The translations under genes and the position numbers were made by a program. From Delphinus delphis (Eukaryota; Chordata; Mammalia; Artiodactyla; Delphinidae): a DNA stretch of 64,000 nt. Below the pieces are notes generated by a model that worked only from the letters and a program-made list of their open reading frames with translations, was not told the origin of the DNA and made no database searches. Of this stretch, positions 36,131 to 48,924 are shown piece by piece. Position 1 is the stretch's first letter. Each line of letters opens with the position of its first letter. Location: NCBI RefSeq assembly GCF_949987515.2, contig NC_082697.1:86612554-86676553 (forward strand), written 5' to 3'.

Positions 36131-37959
36131 GCGGTGGGGCCATGTGACATGCTTGGCGCTGCTGTGGCCGTCCCCATGGCTGGCTAGGCTCCTTTTCTCC
36201 TCCGGAAATTTCAGAGAACTAAATCAGTATTTGTAATCACAGCAGACCTTTGTTTCTCTATGCCCTCTATTCACACACTTCCGGACTTGTTCTCTGAATT
36301 GCTGACCAGAGTCTTCTGAACATTGTTGAATTTCCACAGCTGCTCTGTTACTCCTGTCCTGCCCAGCGCTGTTCACTCAAAATGCCCTGTCGGATGTACA
36401 GACTTACCAACTTCCAAAGAGAAGTAGAATTACCGCATGCATGTCAGCGTCCCTGAAGTGTTTTCCCTGAAGTCGGGTCTGCGTGGAAAACCAGACCTCA
36501 GCTGGTTTGGGGCCCTCATGGAGTCACTAGGCTGGGGATGGGGGCCCCCGCCTTCCTGTTCTTGGCCCCGCCCTGTGCACTCCTGGGTCCAGGCCCCCGA
36601 CCCCCGCGCGGCCTGGCTGACTGGTGGGCGGGCGGGTGTGGGTTTCGCCCTGTGCTGCAGAGTCTTCATGGTTTTCTGTTGCCTTTCCTTGAACGCCATG
36701 TGGTGTTTGCTTCGTACCATAAACTGGCCATTTCAGCGGGGAGGCGCCCCCCTCAGCATCGCCACCTACCTTGTGCTCTTCCCCCCTTCAGACTTGACAC
36801 CCACTCTTGGCGCTCGCCCGGGGCCTCTGGGTGACACCTCTTCCAGGGAGCACCCCGTGCCCTTCCCGCCTGACCTCCCTTCAAGCCACTCCGGGGGCCA
36901 CAGCCTTGCCTTGTCACTAAATAAACTGCAGAGATTTCCTGGAATCCCCGGCAGTAGTCCGTAAGAAGGTACCCACAGCCAGTTGAGAGATGATCCACAA
37001 AAGTGACTGGAAGATTGGGCGCGGAGGGCCTGCCGTATGTCGGGGAGTCTCTTAGTTTCTTAACAAAGTGCCTTTTTCTGAGGAATCTTGAGGAGAAACT
37101 GTCAGTGTCCTCGGGTCCCCGTTCCGCACTGGCAAGTGGTGGAGGGCGAACGTGAGCCCAGCCGTGGCTGCCGCTTCTGCAGCCCCGGCCGCAGCTGCCC
37201 CCGATGGCCGCCACCACCCAGGCCCGCTTTGGTGCGCCTGGCGGCACGTGCGAGGTGAGGTCAGGAGCCCGGCCCCCTCCTGTGGTGTGAGCAGAGCAGT
37301 GAGCGTGCTCCAGCTTCCCCGCCAGGACCAGCCCTGCCTTGTAAAGGTCGTTTCTGTCTTAGTGGCTCTTCAAGTTCAAGAGGAAATAAACTGAGTAGAG
37401 CTGGCCTTTCTCCAGGCAAGTGTCAACCCCCGGGGCCCCCGCGCCTGTGGGGGACGAAGTGGGATCAGTGGGTGAGCAGCTCTGTGGGCACGGCAGGGCT
37501 GAGTGGATGCTGGGCTAAAACAGTGCAGGAGGAGCTGGTGACTTCAGTTTTCTCCTTTCAGCGTTTAGAGGGTGTGTGGCCGTGCTTGCCTGGCGTCACC
37601 TGCGTGGAGGGATGGCCCCTCCCCCGGGGGAGTCCCCTGGGCTGCGTGCCTGGCGGAGGCTCCTCCTTCGGAGGGGACAGCGGTGCTGCAGGACGCGGTG
37701 GATGTCAGCGTCCCCTGAAGGCGCCTCACCCAGCGGGCTGTCGATTTCTTGTGCTCTGGTTGAGGACAGCAACGTCGATGGGAAAGTAAACAGGCGGAAT
37801 GGGCTTTGTTACCCAGGAGAAGGACCGTCGCGGGGACAGGTGTGGATCGAAGGCGTGGAGGGCGCTGCTGGCGAAGGTCTGCACGTTGGGACCCTCAGCG
37901 CCAGCGTTGCTGATTGGGCTCTCGGGCGACTCGGGGGGACGGGGTGAGCTTGGGCCGTT
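36131..37959. other. Intron; AT-richer 36190-36440, otherwise GC-rich
   Basis: 36190-36440 is AT-richer and unassigned (GGAAATTTCAGAGAAC onwards). The rest is GC-rich with no gene or repeat that I can name. Confidence 0.4.
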
Positions 37960-38290
37960 TCACCTTTACCGCTGGCCGAGTTCACAGGCGCCGTTGGAAC
38001 TCGCCCACCTGTCCCACCCCTGCGGCCTGGTCCTGCCCTTTGACCTCCTGCCCTTGCTTGGGCCGGGCGGTGCTCAGCTCCGTGCCCGCCCGGCTTGGCT
38101 GTCCTTCTAAGGCAGCCATGCTCCTTCCCTTCCCTCCAGCTTCCTGCATCCACTGTGCCGTGTTTTATTCTTCTCTTGAGCTGGACGGTGAATTCCTTGA
38201 GCACAGGAGGTGTGATCTTGTAAAAAATCTTTTTGTCTTGTTTTTATATCCAGCTAAGCCCAACGCTGGATCCACAGGGCGCTCAGGAGA
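37960..38290 (+). mobile_element. L2 LINE remnant, 3' end
   Basis: The section ACGGTGAATTCCTTGAGCAC, TTTTGTCTTGTTTTTATATC, CCAGCTAAGCCCAACGCTGG and GGGCGCTCAGGAG follows the L2 3' terminal pattern (stop-like 'gtaagctccttgag' to 'taggcgctcaataa'). The upstream part is more uncertain. Confidence 0.55.
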
Positions 38291-40719
38291 GCAAAGGCCT
38301 GAGCCCCAGCACGTCAGCCTGCCCTCGCCCGGCTCCTGGGCGCTCGCCGGGCCCTGCTCCTGCGAGGAGATCGACGACATGCAGGGTGGAGTTCGCTTGC
38401 TTTGCTCACCTGTAGAGCTTGATTCTTGGTGATCCTTCCGTATCTAAAGGGCTGCGTTTGAGCTTGAGGTTCGGTTCCGTGCCCCTGGGAGGAGGTGGCT
38501 GTGAAGTCCACCGACGGAGGGCCCTCCACGGGCGCGTGCGTGGCAGCGTCACCCCACCCCGCCTGCGTGTGGGGGCCACCTCCAGGCGTCCTCAGGGCTG
38601 CTTCCACCACGTGCTCCCAGCCGCGGGGCCCTCCCTGGTCTCTCGGGGCGATGCAGTGGTGGAAGGTCCTGACCTGGGGTCGTGACGGGGACCCCACCTG
38701 GAGCTGGGCCATCAGAAGTCACAGACGTGCCCTGCGGTGGGACCTACTGTGTGTCCCTGCCCCCACTCGCCCCCCCTCGGGCACCTCTTGTTGGCACCGA
38801 GTGCCGTGGTCAAGGCCCTTTGCGTCCGCGTCCCCCCCACGGGGAAGGGGCTGCTGTGCTGCCTTACGCTTACGCAGCTGGAGCTGCGGGCTCTGGGGCA
38901 CCGTGTCCAGGTGCTGCTCTCGCTGCCACGTCCCCTTGCGTGTCCCTCCTGTGGGTTGTCCGTGCCTCGTGGGTGTGGAAGTCCAGGCCTCCAGAGGGAC
39001 AGGTCTCTGAGGGCTGGGCCTGGAGCCGACGTGTCCTCGCTGCCCGATCTGCTGCCTTCTCGTCAACACCACGCCTGGCCAGGGGTAAAGGCAGACGCTT
39101 CTGGAGGCCCCAGACCGCCCGCCTCTTGTTTTTTGACCCACCTGCCTCGGAGCGCAGACCGCATTCTGGCTCAGCGTTTGGTGCTTGAGGCTCAGTACCT
39201 AGTACCGGTGGCTCTGCGCTTGGTCCCTGAGGTGGACTGCTTAGTGCTGGGTGCCCAAGGTATAGCGCTCAGGACTCGAGGCTCAGTATTCAGTGCCGCT
39301 GCCTGGACCGGGCCCTGGAGCGTCCCTCCGGGGCTGTTTTAAGCATGTGTTCAGCCAGGTTACCCTGCTACGGGGCTTCTCTGGGTGTTTGAAGCTTGTT
39401 TGCTTTTTCACATCCCGACCTCGTCTGTCCCGGACCTCTTTGCACCCCTCGGGACCCCTCAGTGAGGTGCACGTGAATGCCCCCGGCGTGCCCCTTCCTC
39501 TCCCTTGGTGGAGGTGGTTGACCCCGGCCTGCACCCCGTGCTCCTGACCCCCTGGGGGTGGGGGTGGGTCTGCCTTGAGGCGTTTGCCATCCTTGACCCA
39601 GGGAGGGAGACGGGGGGTCTGGAAGGACAGAGATGGGTGTGCTGCGGGGGCAGCCCGACCCTCAGCATCATCGGCCACGTGGAGTTCTGTGACCCTGGGA
39701 CGGCCACTTGCCTGCCACCCCCAGCTGAAGCAGGAGGGGGAGTCGGGTGGGAAATGGGCAAGAGCACCGGGCCTGCTGTTTTGTGGGCTCTTCCTCACCT
39801 CCCTCGTGCCCACGCAGCCTGGCTTCAGAACCACCCTGGGCAGATCCATGGACGTCGCTGCCACAGGGGGCCTGGAGGCTGTGGCGTCTGTTCAGACCAG
39901 AAACAGGAGGATCCCTGGGCTCCGGATGTGAGAGGGTGGGGCGCAGTGTGAGGGGACAGTGCACTGGCTGGCGCTCGTCTCGTTGGTGAGGGGTCCTGTG
40001 TCAGCAGTGCCCGGGGCCAGCCAGGCTGCTACGAGCTTCTGTGCCGTTAGCTCCACTTGGCGGGGCGGGGAGGGGACCGACCGCCAGTGGGCGGAGGCCT
40101 TTCCGGACCTTACACCAGGCAGAGCGCAGTGACCGGCAGCCCGTAGTAAATAGTTCTGCCTTTTCAGGCCACAGAATCTCTGTCACAGGAAAGCAGCCGT
40201 AGATGCCACGTGAGGAGCGGGTCAGGCCGCGCTCCAGCCAAACTGTGTTTCCAGAGCAGGCGGCGGACGGTTTGCCAAGCGCGGTGTAGAAGGTCCCTCT
40301 CCCTGGGTCCTGTCCCGTCTGCGGGCCATGTTCCGGACCCGCATCCTCAGGGATGCTGTGGGGCTTAGTGAGATGGTGCACGTGAGAGGTCAGAAGGTCA
40401 CCTCCGCTGCAGGGGGCGTCTGCGCCACCTGAGCGAAGGGTCACTTTAGTTACCCATCCACCGTCCTCCCCCTGGGTTGTGCTGAGAGCCGGAGCTCGAG
40501 GGTCCAGGGCAGCTGCTCTGCAGGATCTGAGGGGCCGACTTGCCCTCTGCTCCCTGCCGTGTCTGCGTCCTGAGTCCCGGGGGGCCCCCTGGGGTGGGCT
40601 GAGGGCATCCTGCTGTGAGCCTGGCACCCAGCACTGGGCTGCTCCCGCCGGCCTCGCTTGGGCTCCCCACCCCGGAATTTGGAGTCAGCCCCACCCACCC
40701 GTGCGGTTACAGGTTGGTA
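38291..40719. other. GC-rich intron; degenerate short repeats at 39180-39300
   Basis: At 39180-39300 a GGCTCAGTACCTAGTACCGG-type phrase recurs in imperfect form (GGCTCAGTATTCAGTGCCGC at about 39281), suggesting a decayed short tandem repeat. The remainder shows no recognisable gene. Confidence 0.4.
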
Positions 40720-41080
40720 ACGGATCAGCAGAATTGGATTATTCATTATGGCTGGGCTTGAATTGAAATTGCAAAGGGTAATTTTCCTCCTCACATTTCA
40801 AGGTCAGATGAGAGTATTAACTGTGGCCTCTGTTTATCTGGGAATGCAGATTGAATTTGGCGATTCGCATTGATGAGATGTTGGGAGTTGGGCGGAGGAG
40901 AGGTGACAGGGAGGCCCGCTGCAGCCCCCAGGCTGCCCCTCGCCGTTCCTTTGATTGGTAATTACTTCATCCTTTGCCTTTTTCATTCTCTGGTTTTGTT
41001 TCCACTGTTTAGATTTTTTATTTTTTTCTGAGAAATGTGTAATGACACCTGGAGGCATTTAGGATTGGAATTAGATGCTG
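40720..41080. promoter_or_regulatory. AT-rich island, candidate conserved non-coding element
   Basis: AT-rich block with TTATTCATTATGGC, TTGAATTGAAATTGCAAAGG, GTAATTACTTCATCC and GGAATTAGATGC within GC-rich flanks. It resembles no repeat family known to me. Homeodomain-like TAATTA/TTAGAT cores are present. Function is not shown. Confidence 0.35.
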
Positions 41081-44000
41081 TACGTGAAGACGGCTGTGTG
41101 CCAACGCCGGGCCTGGGCATCCGGGGTGACGGGCGAGGCTCACGGCTCCTCTCCTAGGGGGCCCCTCCTGAGTCTGAGCAGGACCCAGAATGGAGGGGCT
41201 GCCCACCTCCTGTCTCCCTGGTCCCCTTCCTTCTCCGCACACATGCCGAAGCTACCCCTTGACCAGACTGACGGAGCCCAGGGTCCCACTGCTACGCCCA
41301 AGACCTGCTCTCAGCCGTTGGTCCAGGTTGGCCGTGCGGTGAGAGGGTGCCCACGCGTGTAGTCGGGGCTCTGGTCTGAATAAGAGCCTGGCTTGCGTCC
41401 ATCGGCTGTGTGTGCCCCGTCCGGGGATAGGGATGTGGTAGCAGTACCCTTCCCACTCGGGTTGTGTGGGCACTCAGCGGGACCCGGGGGTGCACGAGCA
41501 TGCTGGGCACCACGGAGCTCCCCGCTCCTGATCTCTGCTTTCTTCTCTAGTCCCGTGTGAAGCTTCTGAAAAGGAAACGGTGGCACGGATCTCAACCAGC
41601 TCTTTTCAAGGCGGTCTCTCCCTGGACGCGGCTTCTCTACTTAGCTGGGTGCAGACGGCGGGTCATCCCGCTGCACCCCGTTAAGGCAGCAGCACGGGGG
41701 CTTCACCGTGTGCACACTTGGCATGTGCTGTGCGCTCTGCATGTGCCTTGTGAGTGTCCCCGCCACCCTGTTAGGCAGATGGCAGTGGCTTCCCTTCATT
41801 GCTGAGGAAATGGAGGTTCAGAGAGTTTTCTGAAGCACCTGACCTCCGACGCTGAGGGACTCGTGCCCGGCTCTGGTGAATCTCTGTCCTGGGGAATCAG
41901 GGCTGCAGTTGCTAGTTTCCCTCCAGGAGCAGCGGTGGGTTTCCGCTCCCGTGATTGCACTGCCCCCGGGACACACCCAGGCTCTGCGTGGCAGGAACCT
42001 CTCTGGGCAGGGGCGTGGGGGTGGGAGCGGCGTGGCTCGGCGCCGACCCCCGCCATCTGGGAGAGTATTTCCGAAACCAGTACCTGGCTCCGCCTGACCG
42101 TCCGCCCTGCCCTGCTGAGCTGCCGCGTGGCTCCTGGCCAGGCCCGTGGACACGGCGGGCGTGGCTCCCTGCAGCTGAGTGACGCTGGGTCTGGCCTTGG
42201 CCTGGGCTGTCCTTCAAATGCAGGAGGCTGTGGAGTGGTTAAAGGGGAGTCTTGGGACGGGTGAGGTTTGTGTGTTCGGTCAGGAGGGGTGACAGGTGAG
42301 CAGGCGGCGGTGGGGGCCCGTGAGGAGGGGCGGCCTGGACCAGGTCTGGGGGTGCAGATGCGGGGAGCCTGTGCTCAGCGTGTGTGGGGCTGTCAGGTCT
42401 GCGGAGCCCTGGTGGAAGGGAAGGGGGGGCTGTCGAGGGTGAGTCCGGGGCTCAGCATGCACGGCTGTCAGTGGTGACGCCCTTGGGGGCAGGAGCAGAC
42501 CCCCGGAGGTCGGGGGCAGCATCCAGCCCTCCCTCCCTGGTGGGGTCCTGTCCTTCCCTCCGTGTGGAGCCCACTGCCGGGTTCCTTCAGGCCCACCTGT
42601 TCCCTGTGCTGATCTGGGTGGGTTCTCGTCGTCTCGAGACCCCATTCGGATACTGACCCTTGCTGGTCTGTATCTGCAGCAGCTCCCTTAGAGGGTCTTT
42701 GCTCCAGAAGTGCTTCTGTGTTGGTGGTGGCCCTGCCCGTCCTTGGCCTGTGGCCCACGCCCACCCTGGCCCCTCTTGTCTTTCCCGCAAGTGCGTCCTG
42801 CAAAGCGCCGAGATGAGGCACGGCTGGGCGAGCACGCGGGTCCCGGCTGCGGGCACCCTTGCTGCCGTTTCGGTGTCGTGCAGCTTCCCGGGCAGCCTTC
42901 AGGACCGGAACGTGGTGGACCCACCAGAGGACCCGTGGGCTTCGTGCGGGATCGCGCGTGGGGCCTCTGCTCCCGCTGCTGGCAGCACGACCCCGCTTCC
43001 TTAGAAAACCACCAGGGCCTGTGCTCGGGGTGCTGGCGGAGAGAATTTTGGGAACCGAAGCCTTGATTGGAGGAAACTGGAGGTGCGGGTACGAGAGCGG
43101 CCGCGTGGCCCCTCCTCTGCCGGTCGGCGTGTGGTCTGCTGCTTTGCGGTGTCCCTCCATCCACTGTTCATCCGCCAGGCCATGGCTTCCGGAAGTGAGC
43201 CCCGAGTCTTAGCAGTGAGGAAATCTGCGTTGCGTGGGCACCCCCAGCGGTGCAGCGCCCCTGCCGGTTCCCTCCCGAAGAGCAGGCCGGCCTGTAGCTG
43301 AAGCCCTTCTGGCTGGAGGCCGGCCTCTCTCCAAGCAGCCCTTCCCATCCTCGGGTAGCTCTGAGAGCTGGCCACCTGGAGGCCAGCTGTGCGTCCTGTG
43401 CCCTCTGTGCCCCTGCCCTGTCCTTCACAGCCAGCGAGTCCCGAGCGTCCTCACCGTGCCCTTGGACGGCCTGGCACACACGGCGCTGCACCCCAGGGCT
43501 CCGTCTGGCTGGGTCTCATCCCTGCCGGTTTCTCCCCGCTTCGCCTGCTGCCACAGGCCGTCTTGGCAGTCCTGCCCATCGAGCTGGTGGTGACCCTGCT
43601 CTCAGCTGAAACCCTGACCTCCGTTCGGTACGTGCTGCAGCCCAGTCGTGTCCCGAGTCCCGCGCGTGTGCCGGCCGCAGCCCCGTGTCGTGTCAGATCG
43701 GCCAGCCCTTGCCTGCCCTGTTCTGCTGTGCCCTGTCCTTTCCACGACCCTCCCTTTCACTCTCTCCACAGGCAGGCGTGGAGGATTTTCAGTTTCTGAG
43801 GCTCCCCTGAGGAGCTGCCCTCCCCCTCCGGGTGGCTCTGGGGCCGGCCTGTGAGCCCTCACGCCCCAGACACACACACACAGTGAGTCACCTACGTGGT
43901 GGTGGCTTGGCTTGTCCTGCCTGGTGGCCGGGGCACACGGGGCACAGAACTGGAGAGACTGGAGGTCGGGCACCGTGTCCTGGTCGGGGCGGAGGGGCCT

Positions 44001-47000
44001 CGACTCAGTGGCAGCCCCCGAGGCCTGGTCACCCGTCTGTGGGACGGGGGTGCTTGGAGAGCACGTGTGTGGTGGGTTTGAGCTCTGCTCCTCGGAGCCC
44101 CAGCGTAAGGGAGCTTAGGGGCTTTGCAGGAGTGTGAATTAAATTCTGTTAATATCATCCTAGTTTGCTGCTGAAGTGTAGCCACCAGGGATCAGTGTGC
44201 ACGTACAGTCATGTTCACAGCTTAACCCGCAGGGCCCCGGGCGGGTGACCGCGTGCCCTCGGGGAGGTACTCGTGGGCAGTCGTCGGAAGTAAAGGTCTT
44301 GCCTAGTGCCATGTGTCCGCGTGAACGTCTCGACCACATGTCGCCGACTGCAGGTTTGCTTGCCTCAGAGCTGTTCTTGGTTTGAACGTGGGCCCGGCTA
44401 CGGCTACCGGGTGTTTCCGCCCTCCATGCTGACCTTCCAGGCAAGACTGGGTGCCAGGCCCCCGGCCCACAGCAGCTTGGAGCGAGAGCTCCGCACAGCG
44501 GGGCGGTCCTTCCTGGGGTCAGTTGCCCCGCCCCGTCCGCGTGCTTCCTAGAGGAGCTGGCCAGCCCTCTGGGCCTCCTGCCCCGCAGGCGAGTGTCACG
44601 GCACGGCCCTTGGCACCGGGATGCTGCGGTGGCGGCTGGAGGTGCGGTGCGAGGCCAGGGCAGAACCGCGCTGAGCGAGAGAAGGTCGTTCAGGTGTTGC
44701 CTGCAGCTTCACAGCGTGCGTGTCCTTTCATCCTTCCTTGAAAGTAGATATCCTTAGGCTGGGGGTTTTCTGATGAAGACGACATTACAGTGGGCTGCAG
44801 CGGCCCGTCACAGTGCAGAGAGGGGTTCTCAAGAGCTCAGGCCTTACTTCCTTCCGCAGACGCCAGCTCAGAAAGGTCCTGATGGATGAACGCCCTCTCC
44901 CCTGAGAACTGAGGGCTTCATTTTGAACTCCCAGAGGTTCACGGAAATGCCACTGACTTCAGGGTTCAACGTCAGCACGGAACCAGAGGTTTAGTTTTTT
45001 ATGGGTTTTCTCCTCTTTACTTCACAAGGAAGGCCGCGATTGAACTAGAGGGCGTTCCGCAGGGAAGAGGCGGCCATGTGGTGCTGGCGCTCTGTGTCGG
45101 GCCTCCGTGGCTCGGGGACCCACAGGCCTCTGTTCGCAGAGCGGTGGCCGACGGGCCTGCGGCCCAGGCTGCAGGAGGCCCTCTCTGGAGAGGCTGAAGT
45201 TGTGCTCTCACCCCCCGGCACACGAGGACAGGGCAGGGCCGCCCGTTGGCAGGTGTTGTGAGAAACCCCTTTGGGGCACTTCGGGGGGAGTTATTGGAAA
45301 CGTCAGAAAACGGCACTCCTGTACAAGAGCAGGCCCTGTTTGTGCCAGTTCGTCCACCCCTTGTCCCCCGAGGCCCGGCCGTTCACGGTCCCTCCTCTCC
45401 CGCCCACCGGGACGTCCCCACCCTGCGGGGTCGCTCCCTCGAGCACACCCTGTGCTCTTGCCTGCTCTGCCGAGAACCTGTAGACCCAAGCCAGCGCCTC
45501 CTGGGCCGCCCCCTCCACCCGCGTTGTTCTGAGAGGTCCTGTCTCTGCTCTCCGTCTTTTCCCCTCCCGCTCTCTCCTGCCCTCTCCATGCGGCCCTTCC
45601 CGGTTGCTCTTCCTCCCCTTTCCGTCTGTGCCCTCTGACCCCTCCTGGCCCCTGGCGCACACCCAGCGGCTTCAGACCCCGTCGTGCTGCCCTCTGGGGC
45701 GGTGCGGTGCCCTCTCACGTAAACAGAGCCTCTGCCCTGCTCTGCTGTAGACTCTGGGTCCTTGCCTGCTTTCCCTCCCTCCCGAGCTGATCACGTATCT
45801 GCCGCTTCTTGTCCGTCTTCTGCCCGTGGCAGTCCTGCACTCCAGCCTCCCTTTCCCAGCTCTGCTTTGCCAGCTGGTGCCCTTTGCGGCCCGCGCGGAG
45901 GGGCGCTGCCGGGAGAGCCGCAAGGCCGCGGGGAGGGAGGCCTGTGCTCACTGCTTCTCCCAGAAGGGGGTTCCTGCCGCTCCCTTTCCTGCCCGTGGCA
46001 CGGGGCAGCCCTTCCCCTCCCGGCACCACCCACTCCGGCTGGTGCAGGCCCGACGGCAGTGGTGCCCCTGCAGAGGCGTGGGTCCCAGTGCTCTCGGTCT
46101 CCAGATGGAGCGATTTCAGGGGACCCCAGCTTCTCCCTGAAGCTATCCGGGCGCCTCTTTCTCCTCTTTCACTTACCAGTGAGCCGCGCCCTGGGTTAAG
46201 CCTCTGCTGCACAGAACGCACGGCGTCTTCCCGAGACCCGCACCGTTGAGAACGAGAGCCTGGGGGCTGGGGCCCGTGGTGCCGCTTGACCCCTGCTGTC
46301 TCTCCGGGGCTGGGCCAGTTTGTCACCGGGGCTCAGGAGAGTCAGAGCCAGGCTGCAGCGGCCCAAGCAGCGCTCTGTGGGCAGTGCCAGCAGCACCGCC
46401 TCCTGTAAGTTGCCCAGGTTGGTTATTTAGGTCTAGTCCAGCTTTAAAAAAAACTGAGTACTGATGGAACGTTAGGCCTCATGGCAGGCCTTGGAACTCG
46501 GGGTGACACGGGGCTGGCGAGCCTGAGGGTGGAGCGCCTCCACGGGAGACCCCAGGAGACCCCGGCCCGGGCCGAGCGCCACTCGGGCCAGCCTGCCGGG
46601 GGCTGCCCTCCCAGGGCTGCTTGCTGGTGCCTGGGGTTGTGTGTCCTCTGCTGCATTGCTTCCCGTCTTGGTTTCCTGAAGAGCAGGTCGCACGGGGAAG
46701 GACAGGTGGTTTTTCTAAGCGGGCAGGAGCTTTGCCCACCTGGGCCCCGAAAGGCTTGGTCGTCATCTGTGGGTGCTGCTGGACGTGTGACTGGCACTGT
46801 GTCCTGCACTTGACATACTTGTTCTTGCGACATCTTGGGCCTGGTCTGGGGCCTCAGGCCCACCCGCGTTTTAGGGGCCCACACAGTGAGCTGGCGGTGA
46901 CAGGCTAGGTGCAGGTGAGGTGGCCCTGGGCCAGGCCCCAGGAGTCAGGGTCTCCAGCTCTCTGCAGGTGGACAGCAGTTACCCTGTGGCCTTCATACCT

Positions 47001-47159
47001 GCCCTCGGGGGGGAGGCCTCCAGACCTCTGTGTGGGGACGTCGTGCTCCCGAAACCCTGGGTCTTGGGGTTTGTCAGTTCCCACCAGGGCTGTGCCCAGA
47101 AAGCCTGTGCTCAGAGCAGCCCCGCCCCCTGCAAGCTGGCCTCGGCAGCTTGGACACGG
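41081..47159. other. GC-rich intron with a MIR and one small AT-rich pocket
   Basis: A MIR-like stretch at about 41740-41860 (TGTTAGGCAGATGG, TGCTGAGGAAATGGAGGTTC) is the only interspersed element I recognise. A short AT-rich pocket at 44125-44165 (GTGAATTAAATTCTGTTAAT) could be part of a conserved element. Many open frames arise from GC bias, and none shows a recognisable domain. Confidence 0.45.
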
Positions 47160-47400
47160 GAGCCCGAGTTCCTCTAATTAAATCACACGGCGGAGCAGTG
47201 ATTCAAAACGCTGTGCCCTTGCCCACCTGAAGTCAGTGATTCCAGAGTTGATTTCACAGTCCTTGATTATTAAATTGGCGTATGAATAGTTTTAAATTGA
47301 ACTAGAACTCAAAGTGGCCTCTTTAAATGTCTGTTTCAATGAATACTTGTACTTGTTTTGTTTTACTTTATTTTACATCTTTGGTTATGAAGCACGTAGA
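47160..47400. promoter_or_regulatory. AT-rich island, candidate conserved non-coding element
   Basis: Contains CCTCTAATTAAATCACACG, TTGATTATTAAATTGGCG and AGTTTTAAATTGAACTAG. Sharply AT-rich against its flanks and not repeat-like. Confidence 0.3.
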
Positions 47401-47539
47401 ACTGGTAGGTGCCCTCGGCCAGCTGTGCAGGGGGACTCGCTCTTAGAGGAAGGCTTTCCGCGGTGGCTGCGAGGGGCGAGGTGCGGGGCCCCGGGTGAGA
47501 ACGCTGCTCCGGCTCTGAGACCAGGCGTTCCCTGAGTCT

Positions 47540-47960
47540 CTTACAAAGTCCCGTAAACGCGTGTTCCACGTTTACTCTCAAATTGTAGTTAGCTCTTCAA
47601 AGAATTATACTAAATTACGATGAAAAGTAACCCCATACTCACTCAGATGTGAAATGGAAGAAATTAGCACAGCGGAGACCACCTCCAAAGAAAGCGTTGT
47701 CTGCCATCCCTGTGGATTAAGGCTTTCTTGAAATCGTGTAATCAAAGCAAAGAAAGAAAAAATTGGATGCCAAGAATGATACAAGATGCAGGTGGTGTTG
47801 TCTCTAGCGCCCCTCAGCTCCAACTTTTATATTTTCGAAGTCATTTCGTTGTCACTGGGCGTCACCCCAGCTAAATGTTACAAATAGCACCTTGTAATAT
47901 AATCCTGGTAAGATCTCAAAAGAAAAATACAGAAGCAGAATATTAAAGGTTTGTCTTGGG
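47540..47960. promoter_or_regulatory. AT-rich island, candidate conserved non-coding element
   Basis: AT-rich, apparently unique sequence ending about 960 bases before the MAD1L1 exon. Includes TTGTAGTTAGCTCTTC, CGAAGTCATTTCGTTG and GGTGTTGTCTCTAGCGCCCC. Not assigned to a repeat family. Confidence 0.3.
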
Positions 47961-48890
47961 AAGAGGTTTCCTCTGCTTGAAAGAAGAGCGTGGACACAGC
48001 ACCGTCGGCCCATGCTTCACGGTTCACCCGCCCACCCGCCGGTGGGGTTAGCGCCTCCTTTTCCTGGGGCGTCCTCCCTCCCGGGAACTCTCCTGATCAC
48101 CGTCCCCTCAAAAAGCCGGGGGGGTGTCTGCGTGTGGGCACCTCCCGTGTAGGTGGGGCAGGACGGGGGTTCCTGAAGCCTGTGTGGGAACAGGCAGGGC
48201 AGAGGACGGTCCCTACAGGGTGTGAAGGACTGATGGAGTTTTGAGGGAAAGAGCGGCAAAGACCAAACTCTGAAGGTGCCCTGCCAGGAAGTTGGCATGT
48301 GAGCCCATGGGTGCCCATCCGATCTGCAGTCTGAGGGGCGGCTTGGTGGCACCGGAGGCTGCCCAGGCGAGAGGCTGTAACGGTAACCGGAGAACAACGT
48401 CAAGTGTGTGAACTGAGGCAGGGCGCTGGCCGCGGAGGGAAGCGCGTGCCCCGGGGTCTGCCCCCTGCTGTCGGAGCTCTGCGGGGGGGCTCGACTCTGC
48501 AGGATGTCTGTGGAAGGGGCCCGCCCTGGGCTGGTACTTGACGCCCCCGCGCCGCACGGAGCTGCGCATCTGTGGCCGACTGCGGTCCGGGTGGGCAGCG
48601 CCTGCCCTGGTGATTCAGCTCCTTCAGAGGCGCCCTCCCGAACGAAGCCCGCGTTGCTGGCGTTTTCCCCATTGTGTGTGGAGCTGAGCTTCCCTCCCCC
48701 GCACCTTCCGTGTTCTGGGATCACCCTGGGCGACTCTTTGAAATCCAGAAGCTCCTGAAAGGCTTTAAGTAGCTATTCAGAAGTGAGGAAGCGACAGCGG
48801 GCTGGTTGCACGTGCGGCTCTATTTTGGGACCTGAGTGACGTGGGCCGCGCTGGGCCTGGGGGCCGTCACTGGGTGCTGTCCTGGGGGCC
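47961..48890. other. MAD1L1: GC-rich intron immediately upstream of the MAD1L1 exon
   Basis: No repeat or gene recognised. Open frames on both strands (for example 235 codons on the - strand, 48017-48724) show no domain. Confidence 0.5.
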
Positions 48891-48924
48891 AGGCCTCATC
48901 ACTCTGCCCTTTTGCCTCTTGCAG
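48891..48924 (+). promoter_or_regulatory. MAD1L1: 3' splice site of the MAD1L1 exon
   Basis: A pyrimidine-rich tract (ACTCTGCCCTTTTGCCTCTT) leads to GCAG, with the cut after 48924. A CTCAT at about 48895-48899 lies roughly 25-30 bases upstream and could serve as the branch site. This acceptor sets the reading phase that restores the MAD1 frame. Confidence 0.85.

Larger units (their letters stand above)
1..48924 (+). other. MAD1L1: MAD1L1 intron upstream of the exon (partial)
   Basis: This is inferred intron, because the only recognisable exon in the window begins at 48925 and belongs to the middle of a multi-exon gene on the + strand. I looked for the preceding coiled-coil segment of MAD1 and did not find it. 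The content is interspersed repeats, minisatellites, CpG-dense blocks and AT-rich islands, listed separately. Confidence 0.8.

Noticed and set aside
35550..36236. 228-codon open frame over a CpG-dense block
   Set aside because: No recognisable domain; explained by CpG-rich composition.
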